64,000 bases of DNA. It comes from an uncultured Armatimonadota bacterium (lineage in GTDB: Bacteria > Armatimonadota > Fimbriimonadia > Fimbriimonadales > Fimbriimonadaceae). This document shows positions 1 through 8,879 of the stretch, piece by piece. The notes under the pieces are model-generated. The model searched no databases, was not told the origin of the DNA, and saw only the letters and a program-made list of their open reading frames with translations. The DNA lies in the NCBI GenBank assembly GCA_903927345.1, contig CAIYMO010000017.1, positions 1 to 64,000 of the forward strand. Direction: 5' to 3'. Position 1 is the stretch's first letter. The number at the start of each line of letters is the position of its first letter. Made by a program: the position numbers and the translations under genes.

Positions 1-120
1 GCAACAACTGGTGGCGCAACAACTGGTGGCGCAACAACTGGTGGTGCGACCACCGGCGGTGCGACAACTGGCGGTGCTACGACTGGTGGTGCAACTACTG
101 GTGGTGCAACTACTGGTTCA
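1..120 (+). repeat. Tandem 15-bp coding repeat (ATTGG)n
   Basis: Eight in-frame 15-bp units encode Ala-Thr-Thr-Gly-Gly. The first three are almost identical in DNA and later ones differ mainly at third positions. The array touches the window edge and may be longer. It is a slippage-prone coding repeat, not a CRISPR: there are no spacers and the frame is kept. Confidence 0.85.
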
Positions 121-642
121 ACGACAACCGGTGCGACGACTTCGTCGACTGCAGCTACGACCGGTGGTGCGACCGGCGGCGGAAACGGAACCTGTTTCTT
201 CCTCTCGCCACGAACCACGGCAAACGGCTATGCAACTCCGCTTAACCGACCAGGGCTTGTTGCTCCTGCGTCCAATGCGACCTTGCAGAATCCACAACAG
301 TTCACCTTCTTGAGCGTTGCAAATCCGCTGTACGACATCACTGTCGAATACGTGATCCAAGTCTCAAGCACGTTGAACTTTGCCAAGAACACCTACATCC
401 AGAGAACGGTCTTCCAACGAAGAGATACGGGAACTCTCGCTACCCAGGCAATCGACCTGAACGACACGAGCCTCCCATCAAGCATCCTCACGGCGACCAC
501 TCTCTACTGGAGAATTGGAGCGAAGAACATCATCGATGTTCCTGGTCCAGTGCCTGACGACTTCACGCAGCAGAGATACATCTTCAGCGTAGTCAATCAG
601 CTCACCCGACCTGGCGCGCCTCCTCCCCCTCCAACCAACTAA
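1..642 (+). CDS. Exported ATTGG-repeat protein, 5' truncated
   Basis: This open frame (frame 1) enters from the left edge and ends at TAA 640-642; the ORF track shows only its tail from 283. The first 120 bases encode eight near-perfect copies of the pentapeptide ATTGG, then a Thr/Ser/Gly linker and a segment starting about codon 65 (CFFLSP...). The remaining ~150 residues look like one fibronectin-III/Ig-like beta domain (TVEYVIQVSS, TLYWRIGAKN) and end in a proline run. Such linkers are common in surface proteins. The start, signal peptide and any N-terminal domain lie outside the window, so function is unknown. A strong hairpin follows the stop, so it probably ends its own transcript. Confidence 0.75.
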   Translation, partial: ATTGGATTGGATTGGATTGGATTGGATTGGATTGGATTGSTTTGATTSSTAATTGGATGGGNGTCFFLSPRTTANGYATPLNRPGLVAPASNATLQNPQQFTFLSVANPLYDITVEYVIQVSSTLNFAKNTYIQRTVFQRRDTGTLATQAIDLNDTSLPSSILTATTLYWRIGAKNIIDVPGPVPDDFTQQRYIFSVVNQLTRPGAPPPPPTN

Positions 643-651
643 AATCCCTCC

Positions 652-677
652 TCCTGGGGGGAACATTCCCCCCAGGA
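652..677 (+). terminator. Strong hairpin after the ATTGG protein
   Basis: The arms TCCTGGGGGGA and its complement flank a four-base loop, ten bases after the stop codon. The downstream sequence has only a short T-rich stretch (CTTTCTAAT), so it may act as a terminator or as a 3'-end stabiliser. Confidence 0.55.
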
Positions 678-703
678 ACGCTTTCTAATCGAACTAGGCC
701 AAC

Positions 704-3475
704 ATGAGCAAGTTTCGCAACAGTCGCTTTTTATCGGTATATATTCTTGGCACGCTAGGCGTGTCCTCAGCCTTTGCTGATTGGCGAGAAGTGTGCCCTC
801 CACCGGCAAACACCGCGCCATTCTCAACCGATGCCGGATGGCAGAGTTTGATAAATCCTCTCTTTGCCGTGTCGCTTGGAATTAGCGGTACGAGCAACTG
901 GGATGAAGGATGCTTCGGTGCGGCAATCAATGGCAACTTGGCCGGTCGCATTGGCTTTGGCGTCGGAAACCAAGGAACTGTTCGTACCGCCCTTGATAAC
1001 CGTATGGCACTGACCCTAAGCTTTGGTCACGATGTTGGATCTGTGTTTGGTCGCTTTGGCTATGCAACTGTCCAGGAAGATGCCACGAGTACACGGTTCG
1101 GTGCAAACGGATTCTCCACAACATTCACCGGCGCGTCTGATACCTATTTCTACGCCCGAACCACAAACAACAATACGCAGATCGATCTTCGGGTTGATCT
1201 TGTTGGTGACGCCGCTCGACTAGATTGGACCTTTACCAACGTCGATACCGCAAATACCCACACCGTCGGAATGATGTTCGGTCAAGCGCTTGGAATTCTA
1301 ACCTCCATCCCACAGAACAACCAGACTCCAACTCCTGAGTATTACGTTACTGTTCCTGGCATCAAGCCGCCACGAACGGAGCGACGATGGACCCGAGCCA
1401 ACGATCCTTCAGGATTCCCATCCGAAGTCAGCTTCGGGCTAAGTCGAACAGACTCTTACGGAATGCGGGTTGATAACTCAGCATCCGATGCAACCACCGA
1501 CGCTGCAGACCCAACCGCAAGCCAAACCCCAGTTGATGGTTTCGTTCTAGGTAGCCCATCAGGTCTTCTTGGTGGAGTTGCAGCAGACGGTTTGGATGCC
1601 ATGCCAAACGGCCTGTTCCAGGAGCCAATCTCCGACGTTATCGCAGTGCGACAACCTGCGTTTATCCAAACCTGGCTTCCGCAGAGCCTCGCAGTAGGCG
1701 GATCTCGCAAGATCGTTGCGTTCTACCGCAATACTTGGAGCGATTCGCAGTACGGCAAGCCTTACTCTGTCGTCGTGGACCCTCCAAAGGTTGTCAACCT
1801 CGACCCGACGAACTCAAACGCGTTTGAATCAAACCCGTTCCCAGTTCGAGTGTGGGTGGACAACAACCGCGGTTTCTCTTCGATCGACAAGGAACTTCCT
1901 CTCCAGGATGTTCGAGTTGAGCTCCTCCTTCCCACCGGACTCACCGCAGTTGGTGGTAGCGTCCGCACGATTCCTCGAATCGATGCTCGACGAATGGTGC
2001 CAATCGACTTCCAAGTCAGTGTCGACAACTTTACCGCTGGAGACGTTACCTATCAAGTTCGAGTCACCCCGACGCCAGGACCAGTCAAGACCATCACCGG
2101 TCAAATCAAGATTGTTTCCCAGCCTCGATTGCAACTTCGACAGAACGCAAACTTGGTGACCTCGCCATGGACCTTCCAGACTCCTACCTGGGAAACCATC
2201 CTTGGTCTCGCTCCAGACGCAGACTTCCGAGCCTTCAACTATGAGCCTACGCAGCGACGCTACGTGATCTCAACTGGGCCAGATCGCGGAAAGGCAGCCT
2301 GGATCATCATGAACCAGGAGCAAGCGATCACCCTCGGTGGCTCGCCAACGGCTCCAACCGACGGCGCTCCACAACCTGACGGTTCAGGCGGCGCTCCTCT
2401 GATCACCCTTAAGCCAGGTTGGAACTTGGTTGGTAACCCATACCAAACCTCCATCCAGCTCGGACAGATCGTTGGATCTGCAGCTTCGAACTCGAACGGT
2501 GCATTCACCTTCTCAGAGCTCGTTCAGCAGGGAATCATCTCCGGTTCGCTCGCTTACTGGGATCAAGATACAGCAACGTACAAATTCATCCAGAAGGCAA
2601 CGGACTCCATGGAGCCACAACGAGGCTACTGGATCTACGTTTACTCGTCGCAGAACGTGGTTATTCGCTACCCAGCAGTATTCACCCCGTTCGCTCGAGC
2701 AACCAACGAGCCTTCATGGACTCAGTCTGACAAGCAATGGCGACTGCAGCTAGCTGCTCGAACAAACTCTTCCGCAGATGACTTTAACTACATCGGTATC
2801 GCCAACTCGGCAACCGTCGCAAAGAAGACGGTGATCGAAGAGCCACCAATCGCTCCAATCGATGGCGCGGTCAGCATGGCAGTCGAAAAGGATGTAAACG
2901 GTCAGGCAACTCGACTCGCACAATCCCTCTCGGATAAGGCCGGTCGACAAGAGTTCAAGGTTTCGGTCTTCGCTAAGGATGCAGGTCCTGTAACGGTCAC
3001 CTGGCCAAACCTCAGCACCATTCCAAAGAACGTGCGAGTCCGACTCGTCGACACCGCCACTGGCGAAACTCGAGACCTCCGAAAGGTTTCTGGATACCGA
3101 TTCGATGCAGCAAGCGCAAGCACTCGCGAATTCAAGATCCAAGTCGAAACCGGAACGGTCAGCCGAGCAGTAATCGGTAACGTCGTGGTCACACGAAACA
3201 GCCGAGGAACCGGAGGAGACACTTCGATCCGACTCACCTACAGCCTCGCAACCGACGCAACCACGACGGTCCGAATCCTGAAGGCCAACGGAACGGAGGT
3301 CATGACCGTCAGCCGAGGACGAGCCGACAAGGCAGGACAGAACGAGGTAGTTTGGAACCTGATGGACCAAGCCAACCGAGCTCAGCCTCCTGGAACCTAC
3401 CGAGCTGAAATCGTGGCTGAAGGCCAAGATGGAGAGCGGGTCCGAAAGATTGTCCCAATCGTCATCAACCGATAA
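704..3475 (+). CDS. Large exported protein with FlgD-like C-terminal domain
   Basis: A 923-residue protein. Residues 1-25 form a signal peptide (n-region KFRNSR, cleavage after SSAFA). The body is beta-rich with no catalytic signature I recognise. Around residues 560-650 there is a GWNLVGNPY segment, a motif often seen in large secreted bacterial proteins. The last ~80 residues (RLTYSLATDATTTVRILKANG... to PIVINR) match the FlgD Ig-like fold that caps many secreted proteins and may serve in anchoring or sorting. It stands alone between two hairpins. The ATG has no clear Shine-Dalgarno; TCTAAT 14 bases upstream could be a -10 box. Export is well supported; the role is unknown. Confidence 0.85.
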   Translation: MSKFRNSRFLSVYILGTLGVSSAFADWREVCPPPANTAPFSTDAGWQSLINPLFAVSLGISGTSNWDEGCFGAAINGNLAGRIGFGVGNQGTVRTALDNRMALTLSFGHDVGSVFGRFGYATVQEDATSTRFGANGFSTTFTGASDTYFYARTTNNNTQIDLRVDLVGDAARLDWTFTNVDTANTHTVGMMFGQALGILTSIPQNNQTPTPEYYVTVPGIKPPRTERRWTRANDPSGFPSEVSFGLSRTDSYGMRVDNSASDATTDAADPTASQTPVDGFVLGSPSGLLGGVAADGLDAMPNGLFQEPISDVIAVRQPAFIQTWLPQSLAVGGSRKIVAFYRNTWSDSQYGKPYSVVVDPPKVVNLDPTNSNAFESNPFPVRVWVDNNRGFSSIDKELPLQDVRVELLLPTGLTAVGGSVRTIPRIDARRMVPIDFQVSVDNFTAGDVTYQVRVTPTPGPVKTITGQIKIVSQPRLQLRQNANLVTSPWTFQTPTWETILGLAPDADFRAFNYEPTQRRYVISTGPDRGKAAWIIMNQEQAITLGGSPTAPTDGAPQPDGSGGAPLITLKPGWNLVGNPYQTSIQLGQIVGSAASNSNGAFTFSELVQQGIISGSLAYWDQDTATYKFIQKATDSMEPQRGYWIYVYSSQNVVIRYPAVFTPFARATNEPSWTQSDKQWRLQLAARTNSSADDFNYIGIANSATVAKKTVIEEPPIAPIDGAVSMAVEKDVNGQATRLAQSLSDKAGRQEFKVSVFAKDAGPVTVTWPNLSTIPKNVRVRLVDTATGETRDLRKVSGYRFDAASASTREFKIQVETGTVSRAVIGNVVVTRNSRGTGGDTSIRLTYSLATDATTTVRILKANGTEVMTVSRGRADKAGQNEVVWNLMDQANRAQPPGTYRAEIVAEGQDGERVRKIVPIVINR

Positions 3476-3492
3476 GGCAAATAACATCTAGA

Positions 3493-3526
3493 AAAAGAGC
3501 CAAATCCAACCGGATTTGGCTCTTTT
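3493..3526 (+). terminator. Rho-independent terminator
   Basis: A perfect 15-bp stem (AAAAGAGCCAAATCC and its complement) with an AACC loop, ending in TTTT. It lies 18 bases after the stop of the 923-aa protein and directly ahead of the next gene's -10 box. Confidence 0.9.
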
Positions 3527-3530
3527 CTAT

Positions 3531-3536
3531 TACAAT
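3531..3536 (+). promoter_or_regulatory. -10 box TACAAT of a leaderless gene
   Basis: TACAAT sits seven bases before the GTG start at 3544, just after a terminator. There is no room for an untranslated leader or Shine-Dalgarno. No good -35 is visible. Confidence 0.55.
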
Positions 3537-3543
3537 TACCTGC

Positions 3544-5628
3544 GTGTCCAGAAGTAAGACAATAGTGTCCCTTGCCGTTCTGGCAATGGCGATCGTTGCC
3601 AACGCAGCAATCAATATCCGACTTCAGGCATATCCCTACGAGGTCGTTGCAGACGGCCGCTCTGCGATCAACATCTCGATCGAAGCCCGCAACAATGATG
3701 GCTCCGTCGTTCAAGACGGCACAAAGATTCTCCTCACCTCAACGCTGGGTACGTTCAGAGAACAAATCGTTGCTGTCATCGGAGGGCGCGCCCAAGCAAC
3801 CCTGATCGCTGGCAACATTGCGGGAACCGCAAAGATCACCGCTACCGAGCTAAACAACCAGAGTAACCCGTCCACACTTGAGGTCAACTTCGTTTCCAGT
3901 CGAGACAAACTCTCAACTGCCAGCGACTACATCGAAATCAACGTACCGAGTCGATTCGAATACCACTTCGAAACGCGAATCCTCACTGGCGCCGGCTCCA
4001 AGCAAAATGTCTCGGGCGTTTTCCGAGAGACCAACTTCAAGTGTGATGACATCCAGTATCTCCAAGATTCGGGAGAACTGCGCGCCAAAAACATCACCTT
4101 TGAAATCAAAGGAAAACCCTACACGTTTTCCGAGCTCTATATCGACACGAAAAACGGACGTGGCTATGGTGTCACCTCAATCGACTACCTCCCGATCTCC
4201 AAACTAACCTACTCGCACGGGCTTTTCAGTGCTTACATGGGTGACAACGAGATCGGCTACGAACTCAGCAAACCTCGAAAGCGTGTCGCCGTAGTTGAGG
4301 TCAGTCCAACCGGAATCCGTCCTGTAACGGTCGCAGTCTCTCCAGACACATTCGACTTCAAGAAGACCCGCAAAACCAACATCGCCGCAACTAACGAAGA
4401 ACTCAAGCTAGAGGACCCTAACGACCTCCTCACAAGGCAACTAACGGCGACCAGGTACAGCATCGTCATGCGACGCGAGGTTCAGTTCCAAGATGTCCGC
4501 GTTTATGAGGGTCAACAAAAGGTCTGGACTCAGGGCCTCATGTCGTTCTCAACGGGCGGATTCCAGGGCATGTACCCGATGCAGCAGTACTTCACGATCA
4601 CCGATAGCCAGTTCGGCGTGAATTACCCTTTCTTCATCAATCTTGGAAGACAAAGCACCTCAGCCATCAGGTTCCGAACGGGTCAGTCTTACGGACGGGG
4701 ATTCAACGTCAACCGAGGTGTCTTCTTCGACTACGAATCCAACTGGAACCGACGAGATAACTCCGTTGGAAACCTCGTGCTCAGTGGAGTCGGTCGAGAC
4801 GACTACAACATCGGCCTCCGTCAAACCCTGCGGCTCGATGGTCAAACAACCGCCAACATTTCGATTGACTCACCACAGCTCAAGTCGATGCTCAACAACG
4901 CATCGATCAGCAGGCAACAGTCCGACTTCCAGTTGAACCTCATAGCAAGCCAGCAAAGGAGCCTCACCGGACCAACAAGTAACCGAACGGACTATCTCCT
5001 CGTCGCCGAACGAAACCCGATCAAAGTAAAGGGCCTGCCAGTGCAGATGTTCTACGGCATCAACGCCTCCTACGGCCAAAACAAAACCGAAACCGACAAT
5101 ACATCGACAACTGGCCTCGGAGGCCGCCTTCGATTCCAATCCGATCCAATACGGATTAACAACAGCTCGACGCTCAGCTCGGGCTTGACACTCGGACAAT
5201 TTTCGGGCACCAACGGCACTCAGGTCAATACCAACGCAAACATATCCCTCAGTAAGTTCATGCAGAACTCGTTCAGCACGACCTGGAACTACGATTACGG
5301 CCGAGACGGCGTAACCGAACTATCGTTGGGCGAACACCGAGTCACCAACCAATCCTCGTACCGGAGAGGAAGGTTCGAGTTTAGCCTCCTCACCCAGAAG
5401 AGCCTCGACGCAGACAGACTCAGTCTGTTCGGTCAAACTGACTACCTCCTAGCTCCATCCTGGAAAACGAGCATCACATATACGCTTAACCGCTATGCGA
5501 GCGATACCTTCGTGGACTACAATCTGATACTTGCCTACCGTATCTCCCAAGATAAGCCATTTTTTGGTCTCGCTTACTCAAAAGAAACAAGCCGTGTTGG
5601 CTTTGTTATTCTTAACGGTCTGCGGTAG
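3544..5628 (+). CDS. Probable outer-membrane beta-barrel protein with Ig-like and OstA/LptD-like regions
   Basis: A 694-residue protein starting at GTG. Residues 1-21 are a signal peptide (cleavage after VANA). Residues ~22-115 resemble a bacterial Ig-like (Big-1/invasin) domain (PYEVVADGRSAINISIEARNNDG, GTAKITATE). Residues ~130-270 resemble the OstA/LptA-type beta-taco region (CDDIQYLQDSGELRAKNITF). From ~330 to the end, alternating polar/aromatic strands look like a transmembrane barrel. LptD-like proteins insert LPS into the outer membrane, and waaA elsewhere in the window shows Kdo-type LPS is plausible, but the family call rests on pattern only. The next gene overlaps its 3' end, so the two are probably co-expressed. 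Confidence 0.65.
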   Translation: MSRSKTIVSLAVLAMAIVANAAINIRLQAYPYEVVADGRSAINISIEARNNDGSVVQDGTKILLTSTLGTFREQIVAVIGGRAQATLIAGNIAGTAKITATELNNQSNPSTLEVNFVSSRDKLSTASDYIEINVPSRFEYHFETRILTGAGSKQNVSGVFRETNFKCDDIQYLQDSGELRAKNITFEIKGKPYTFSELYIDTKNGRGYGVTSIDYLPISKLTYSHGLFSAYMGDNEIGYELSKPRKRVAVVEVSPTGIRPVTVAVSPDTFDFKKTRKTNIAATNEELKLEDPNDLLTRQLTATRYSIVMRREVQFQDVRVYEGQQKVWTQGLMSFSTGGFQGMYPMQQYFTITDSQFGVNYPFFINLGRQSTSAIRFRTGQSYGRGFNVNRGVFFDYESNWNRRDNSVGNLVLSGVGRDDYNIGLRQTLRLDGQTTANISIDSPQLKSMLNNASISRQQSDFQLNLIASQQRSLTGPTSNRTDYLLVAERNPIKVKGLPVQMFYGINASYGQNKTETDNTSTTGLGGRLRFQSDPIRINNSSTLSSGLTLGQFSGTNGTQVNTNANISLSKFMQNSFSTTWNYDYGRDGVTELSLGEHRVTNQSSYRRGRFEFSLLTQKSLDADRLSLFGQTDYLLAPSWKTSITYTLNRYASDTFVDYNLILAYRISQDKPFFGLAYSKETSRVGFVILNGLR

Positions 5629-7384
5629 AGGCTTCGCGCAAGAAGGGTTTGGAAGGTTCGGCTACACAAGGTATCCCGAAATTCCAGGGTTCGAGTTCAC
5701 CGATGAAGGGTTCAAGACAAAGTTCCCCGGTTCAGATCGCATCCGCTTCGCCACCCCCCTCAATAAAATCAACAGAGTCCTAACCGACCCCTACCGCATG
5801 GTCGCCCTGACCGAAGGCGGCCCGGGTAAGCCATCCAAAATTCGGTTCGATATTGCCGACTTTGGCTTCAGTTTGTACTTCTCCCAAGGCATTGAGCTAA
5901 GAGTAAATTCCACTGCCTCCCCGTTCCTTACTTGGAAAGAAGGTTCAGCAGGAAACGGAGTACCAACCCCAAATTCTGATTGGGTCGCCGTCTCCTTCCA
6001 GGATCGACAGCCTGCAATCGTCCTCGGATTTCCCGAAGACAAAACCGGACTGACCGTAACCGGTGAACTCGGCTCTTGGGTGATCAAGTCTGACCCGAAG
6101 TATAAGGGCTGGGTGCGAATCTGCCTTCCCTTCGGAACCGAACCATACCAAGCAACCACCGCGCGAGCAGTGGGAAGGCTTTCCGAACGGTGTGTCAAGC
6201 AAGAGCTCCTCTGGTATGGCCCACTCGCAGACTTGCCAGAGCCTACAATCCAAGAAGACGCTCTTGGACTCGATGTCACCTGGAAACTCCCGCGACAAAG
6301 GACGATTCTTCCTAAGCTGCTCTTCTACGCTCAGTACGGCACCTATCCGCTAAAAATTCAGAGCCTCTACACCACCTATCCCTCACGGATCGAGGGAGAA
6401 CCCGTCCTCGTGTCCGCCGAACCCGAGCTGCGTGTAAGATTCCCGATTCGTCGTATTCCCAACGGACGCGGCCTCAGCTTCGGTGAACTCCTCCCATTTG
6501 CGCTCCCCGAGCCAACCTGGAAGTCGCCCACCGATCTGATTTCTCTGGCACTGGCAAACACTCTCGCAAACCGTAGCCGAACCATCAGCCCAATGGTCAA
6601 AAAACTACTGGCGGATTACTACGAAGCAAACGCGCCAGTTCAAGAGCCAAACACCAAGCTAAACGTCTTCTACAACGCAAAAGGCGATGGAATGCTTGCT
6701 GCGGCGGTGCATAGCCTCCTGACTCAATCAGCAAACATGGGCGAGCCCCAGAGCCCCGCCGATGACCCCCAATTCATTAGTCTCAGCTGGCGACAGGATC
6801 CATACACGGGTTCTTTGAACATTGCTCACGACGATGAGCGGAGAATCTTGGCAATTGCTGGGGTCGCAGGCTCGTTCGCGAGCAATCCAGAGCTCCGACT
6901 CCGAGCCGCCATGATGGAAGCCGCCCTCAGTGCCGAGAAGGGTAAAGAAATCTGGCTTCGAAGGCAGGGACTGATGCGCCCGATGCCCCAGTTCATCGAG
7001 CCCATGTTAGGAATTCGAAAGGGAATCTTCTCACTGACCAGCGAGTCAAAGCCCGATCCCATTGTCTCAAACTGGTTCTCCGAACTCAGAGCGCTGAGTG
7101 CAGCACCGATGTGGATCAACTCTGTCAACCAAGGATACGAACTCTGCTGGGAAGGCGAACAGGATCTGATCGAGGAGATCAATCTCACCCTTCCATATCA
7201 AATCCAACTAAGCTCAAAACGGAACATCGCTGGGCTGTACACAAGTCCGGGAGTCGGCTCACTTCGCCTTCGTTACGAGCCACAACGCACGGGCCAGTGC
7301 GCCGCCGTTCTGGGTCTTCCTCTCTTCGCGGACCCTATCCCACTGACTGCGCTACCACCACAGTACACCGAGACTAGGCTGTAA
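5564..7384 (+). CDS. Secreted protein of unknown function, coupled to the barrel gene
   Basis: The ORF track starts at TTG 5531, but the TTG at 5564 gives an ideal signal peptide (VSLTQKKQAVLALLFLTVCGRGFAQ), so I prefer that start; both lie inside the 3' end of the preceding gene. The mature part (~580 aa) is mixed alpha/beta. The N-terminal half looks beta-rich and the C-terminal half more helical (ALANTLANRSRTISPMVKKLLADYY, LRLRAAMMEAALSAEKGKEIW). I recognise no family or catalytic motif. The overlap implies translational coupling and a shared envelope role with the upstream barrel candidate. Its stop overlaps the convergent nadB 3' end by 11 bp. Confidence 0.75.
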   Translation: MVSLTQKKQAVLALLFLTVCGRGFAQEGFGRFGYTRYPEIPGFEFTDEGFKTKFPGSDRIRFATPLNKINRVLTDPYRMVALTEGGPGKPSKIRFDIADFGFSLYFSQGIELRVNSTASPFLTWKEGSAGNGVPTPNSDWVAVSFQDRQPAIVLGFPEDKTGLTVTGELGSWVIKSDPKYKGWVRICLPFGTEPYQATTARAVGRLSERCVKQELLWYGPLADLPEPTIQEDALGLDVTWKLPRQRTILPKLLFYAQYGTYPLKIQSLYTTYPSRIEGEPVLVSAEPELRVRFPIRRIPNGRGLSFGELLPFALPEPTWKSPTDLISLALANTLANRSRTISPMVKKLLADYYEANAPVQEPNTKLNVFYNAKGDGMLAAAVHSLLTQSANMGEPQSPADDPQFISLSWRQDPYTGSLNIAHDDERRILAIAGVAGSFASNPELRLRAAMMEAALSAEKGKEIWLRRQGLMRPMPQFIEPMLGIRKGIFSLTSESKPDPIVSNWFSELRALSAAPMWINSVNQGYELCWEGEQDLIEEINLTLPYQIQLSSKRNIAGLYTSPGVGSLRLRYEPQRTGQCAAVLGLPLFADPIPLTALPPQYTETRL

Positions 7385-8879
7385 CCAAGTCAGCGTTGTA
7401 GTGCAGCCCGACATTTGCCTGTCGATCAATGGCGCCCTGCACAACGTACTGAGCCGCGATGATCAAGTTGCGAGTCTCCAGAGAATAAGTCGAGAACGGA
7501 GCCGCAGGCAAGCGCTCATATTCTTTCATCAGCTTATCAATGAGCGAAGCCGTTTCCGCAAGACCATCGTTGGTCTTCACAATTCCCGCCCCCTTCGTCG
7601 TCTGATGTTGCAAAAGCCGTCTTAGCCGCACCGCATCGGCTTCAGTAACCGACTTCGCTGGCTTCACCGTTAATCGCTCCGGAGGGACGTGTGTCTCCTC
7701 AAGTGCCGCCACCGAAGCCGCCCTTGCGAACACCATTGCCTCCAAAAGCGAGTTACTCGCGAGCCGATTCGCGCCATGCACTCCGGTGCGAGCAACTTCC
7801 CCCGCCGCATACAGGCCTGGAATCGACGATCGACCGTCAATATCTGTCTTGACACCACCACACGAGTAGTGCTGTGCCGGAACAACAGGAATCCAGTCAC
7901 GATCCATCTGGATATCAATCGACTCCAGCTTTTCCCAGATCGTCGGGAATTCGTGCTTCAAAAGTTCAGGCGAAAGATGGGTCGTATCCAAATAAACACA
8001 CCACGTCTCGAGCTTCTTCATCTCCGCCTCAATCGCTCGGGCGACGACGTCACGCGGGGAAAGCTCAAGGCGGGGATCGTAGTCGTACATGAACCGACGC
8101 CCGTTATGGTTCCGAAGCGTTCCACCTGCGCCCCGCACAGCCTCGGTGATCAAGAAGCTGCGTAACTGATTGTGATAAAGCGTGGTCGGGTGGAACTGCA
8201 TGAACTCCATCTCCGAAATCTCCGCCCCAATGTCATGGGCCAAACCAATCCCGTCCCCTGTGGCAACCCTCGGATTAGTCGTGTGCTGATACATTCGCCC
8301 ACAACCGCCGGTCGCCAACAGAACAACCTTCGCGCCGAATGCTCTCAGCCCCAGCAGGTCGACTTCGGCAACGGCCCCAACGCATCGACCATTCTCAATC
8401 AACAGCTGAGTCACAAACGCCTTCTCGAACACCGTGATATTGGGATTAGATCGAACAGCGTGGACGACCGTCCGTTCAACCTCCCAACCAGTCCTGTCGG
8501 CGTGCTTCACAATCCGATGCTGGCTGTGTCCTCCTTCCATTCCAAGGGCGAGTTCACCATCCTCTCGGTCAAAGTTTGCACCTAACGAGAGAAGCCAATC
8601 GATCGACTCGGCGGCATGTTGCACCAGGTATCGAACCGCAGCTGGATCATTGATCCCGCCCCCCGCCACCATAGTGTCGCGCTCGTGGAACTCCCACTTG
8701 TCAGCCTCACCAACCGCCGCCGCAATGCCGCCCTGAGCCCACTGAGTATTCGAGTCGGAAATCTCTGCCTTAGTAAGAACAGCAACCCGGCCATGTGCCG
8801 CGACCGACGCCGCAAAGCTCAAACCCGCCAGACCACTTCCAATAACGACGTAATCGTACTGCTCAAGCGGCAGCGTCAT
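7374..8879 (-). CDS. nadB: L-aspartate oxidase
   Basis: A 501-residue FAD enzyme that oxidises L-aspartate to iminoaspartate, the first step of de novo NAD synthesis. The N-terminal dinucleotide fold shows GSGLAG at residues 14-19. It is followed by the family segments TQWAQGGIAAA, HSQHRIVKHADRTGWEVE and FMQFHPTTL, then the substrate-loop region HYSCGGVKTDIDGRSSIPGLYAAGEVARTGVHGANRLASNSLLEA. Length matches the family. The ATG overlaps the stop of the upstream GH5-like gene in an ATGA quartet, so it is translated from the same mRNA. nadA and nadC are not in the window. The C-terminal helical domain is complete. Confidence 0.95.
   Translation of the reverse strand: MTLPLEQYDYVVIGSGLAGLSFAASVAAHGRVAVLTKAEISDSNTQWAQGGIAAAVGEADKWEFHERDTMVAGGGINDPAAVRYLVQHAAESIDWLLSLGANFDREDGELALGMEGGHSQHRIVKHADRTGWEVERTVVHAVRSNPNITVFEKAFVTQLLIENGRCVGAVAEVDLLGLRAFGAKVVLLATGGCGRMYQHTTNPRVATGDGIGLAHDIGAEISEMEFMQFHPTTLYHNQLRSFLITEAVRGAGGTLRNHNGRRFMYDYDPRLELSPRDVVARAIEAEMKKLETWCVYLDTTHLSPELLKHEFPTIWEKLESIDIQMDRDWIPVVPAQHYSCGGVKTDIDGRSSIPGLYAAGEVARTGVHGANRLASNSLLEAMVFARAASVAALEETHVPPERLTVKPAKSVTEADAVRLRRLLQHQTTKGAGIVKTNDGLAETASLIDKLMKEYERLPAAPFSTYSLETRNLIIAAQYVVQGAIDRQANVGLHYNADLVTA

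Noticed and set aside
1-120. Short regular repeats as a CRISPR array
   Set aside because: Units are contiguous, in frame and without spacers; they encode ATTGG.
2750-3487. 245-aa minus-strand ORF
   Set aside because: Antisense of the 923-aa exported protein; Ser/Cys/Asp-rich composition is a mirror of sense codons.
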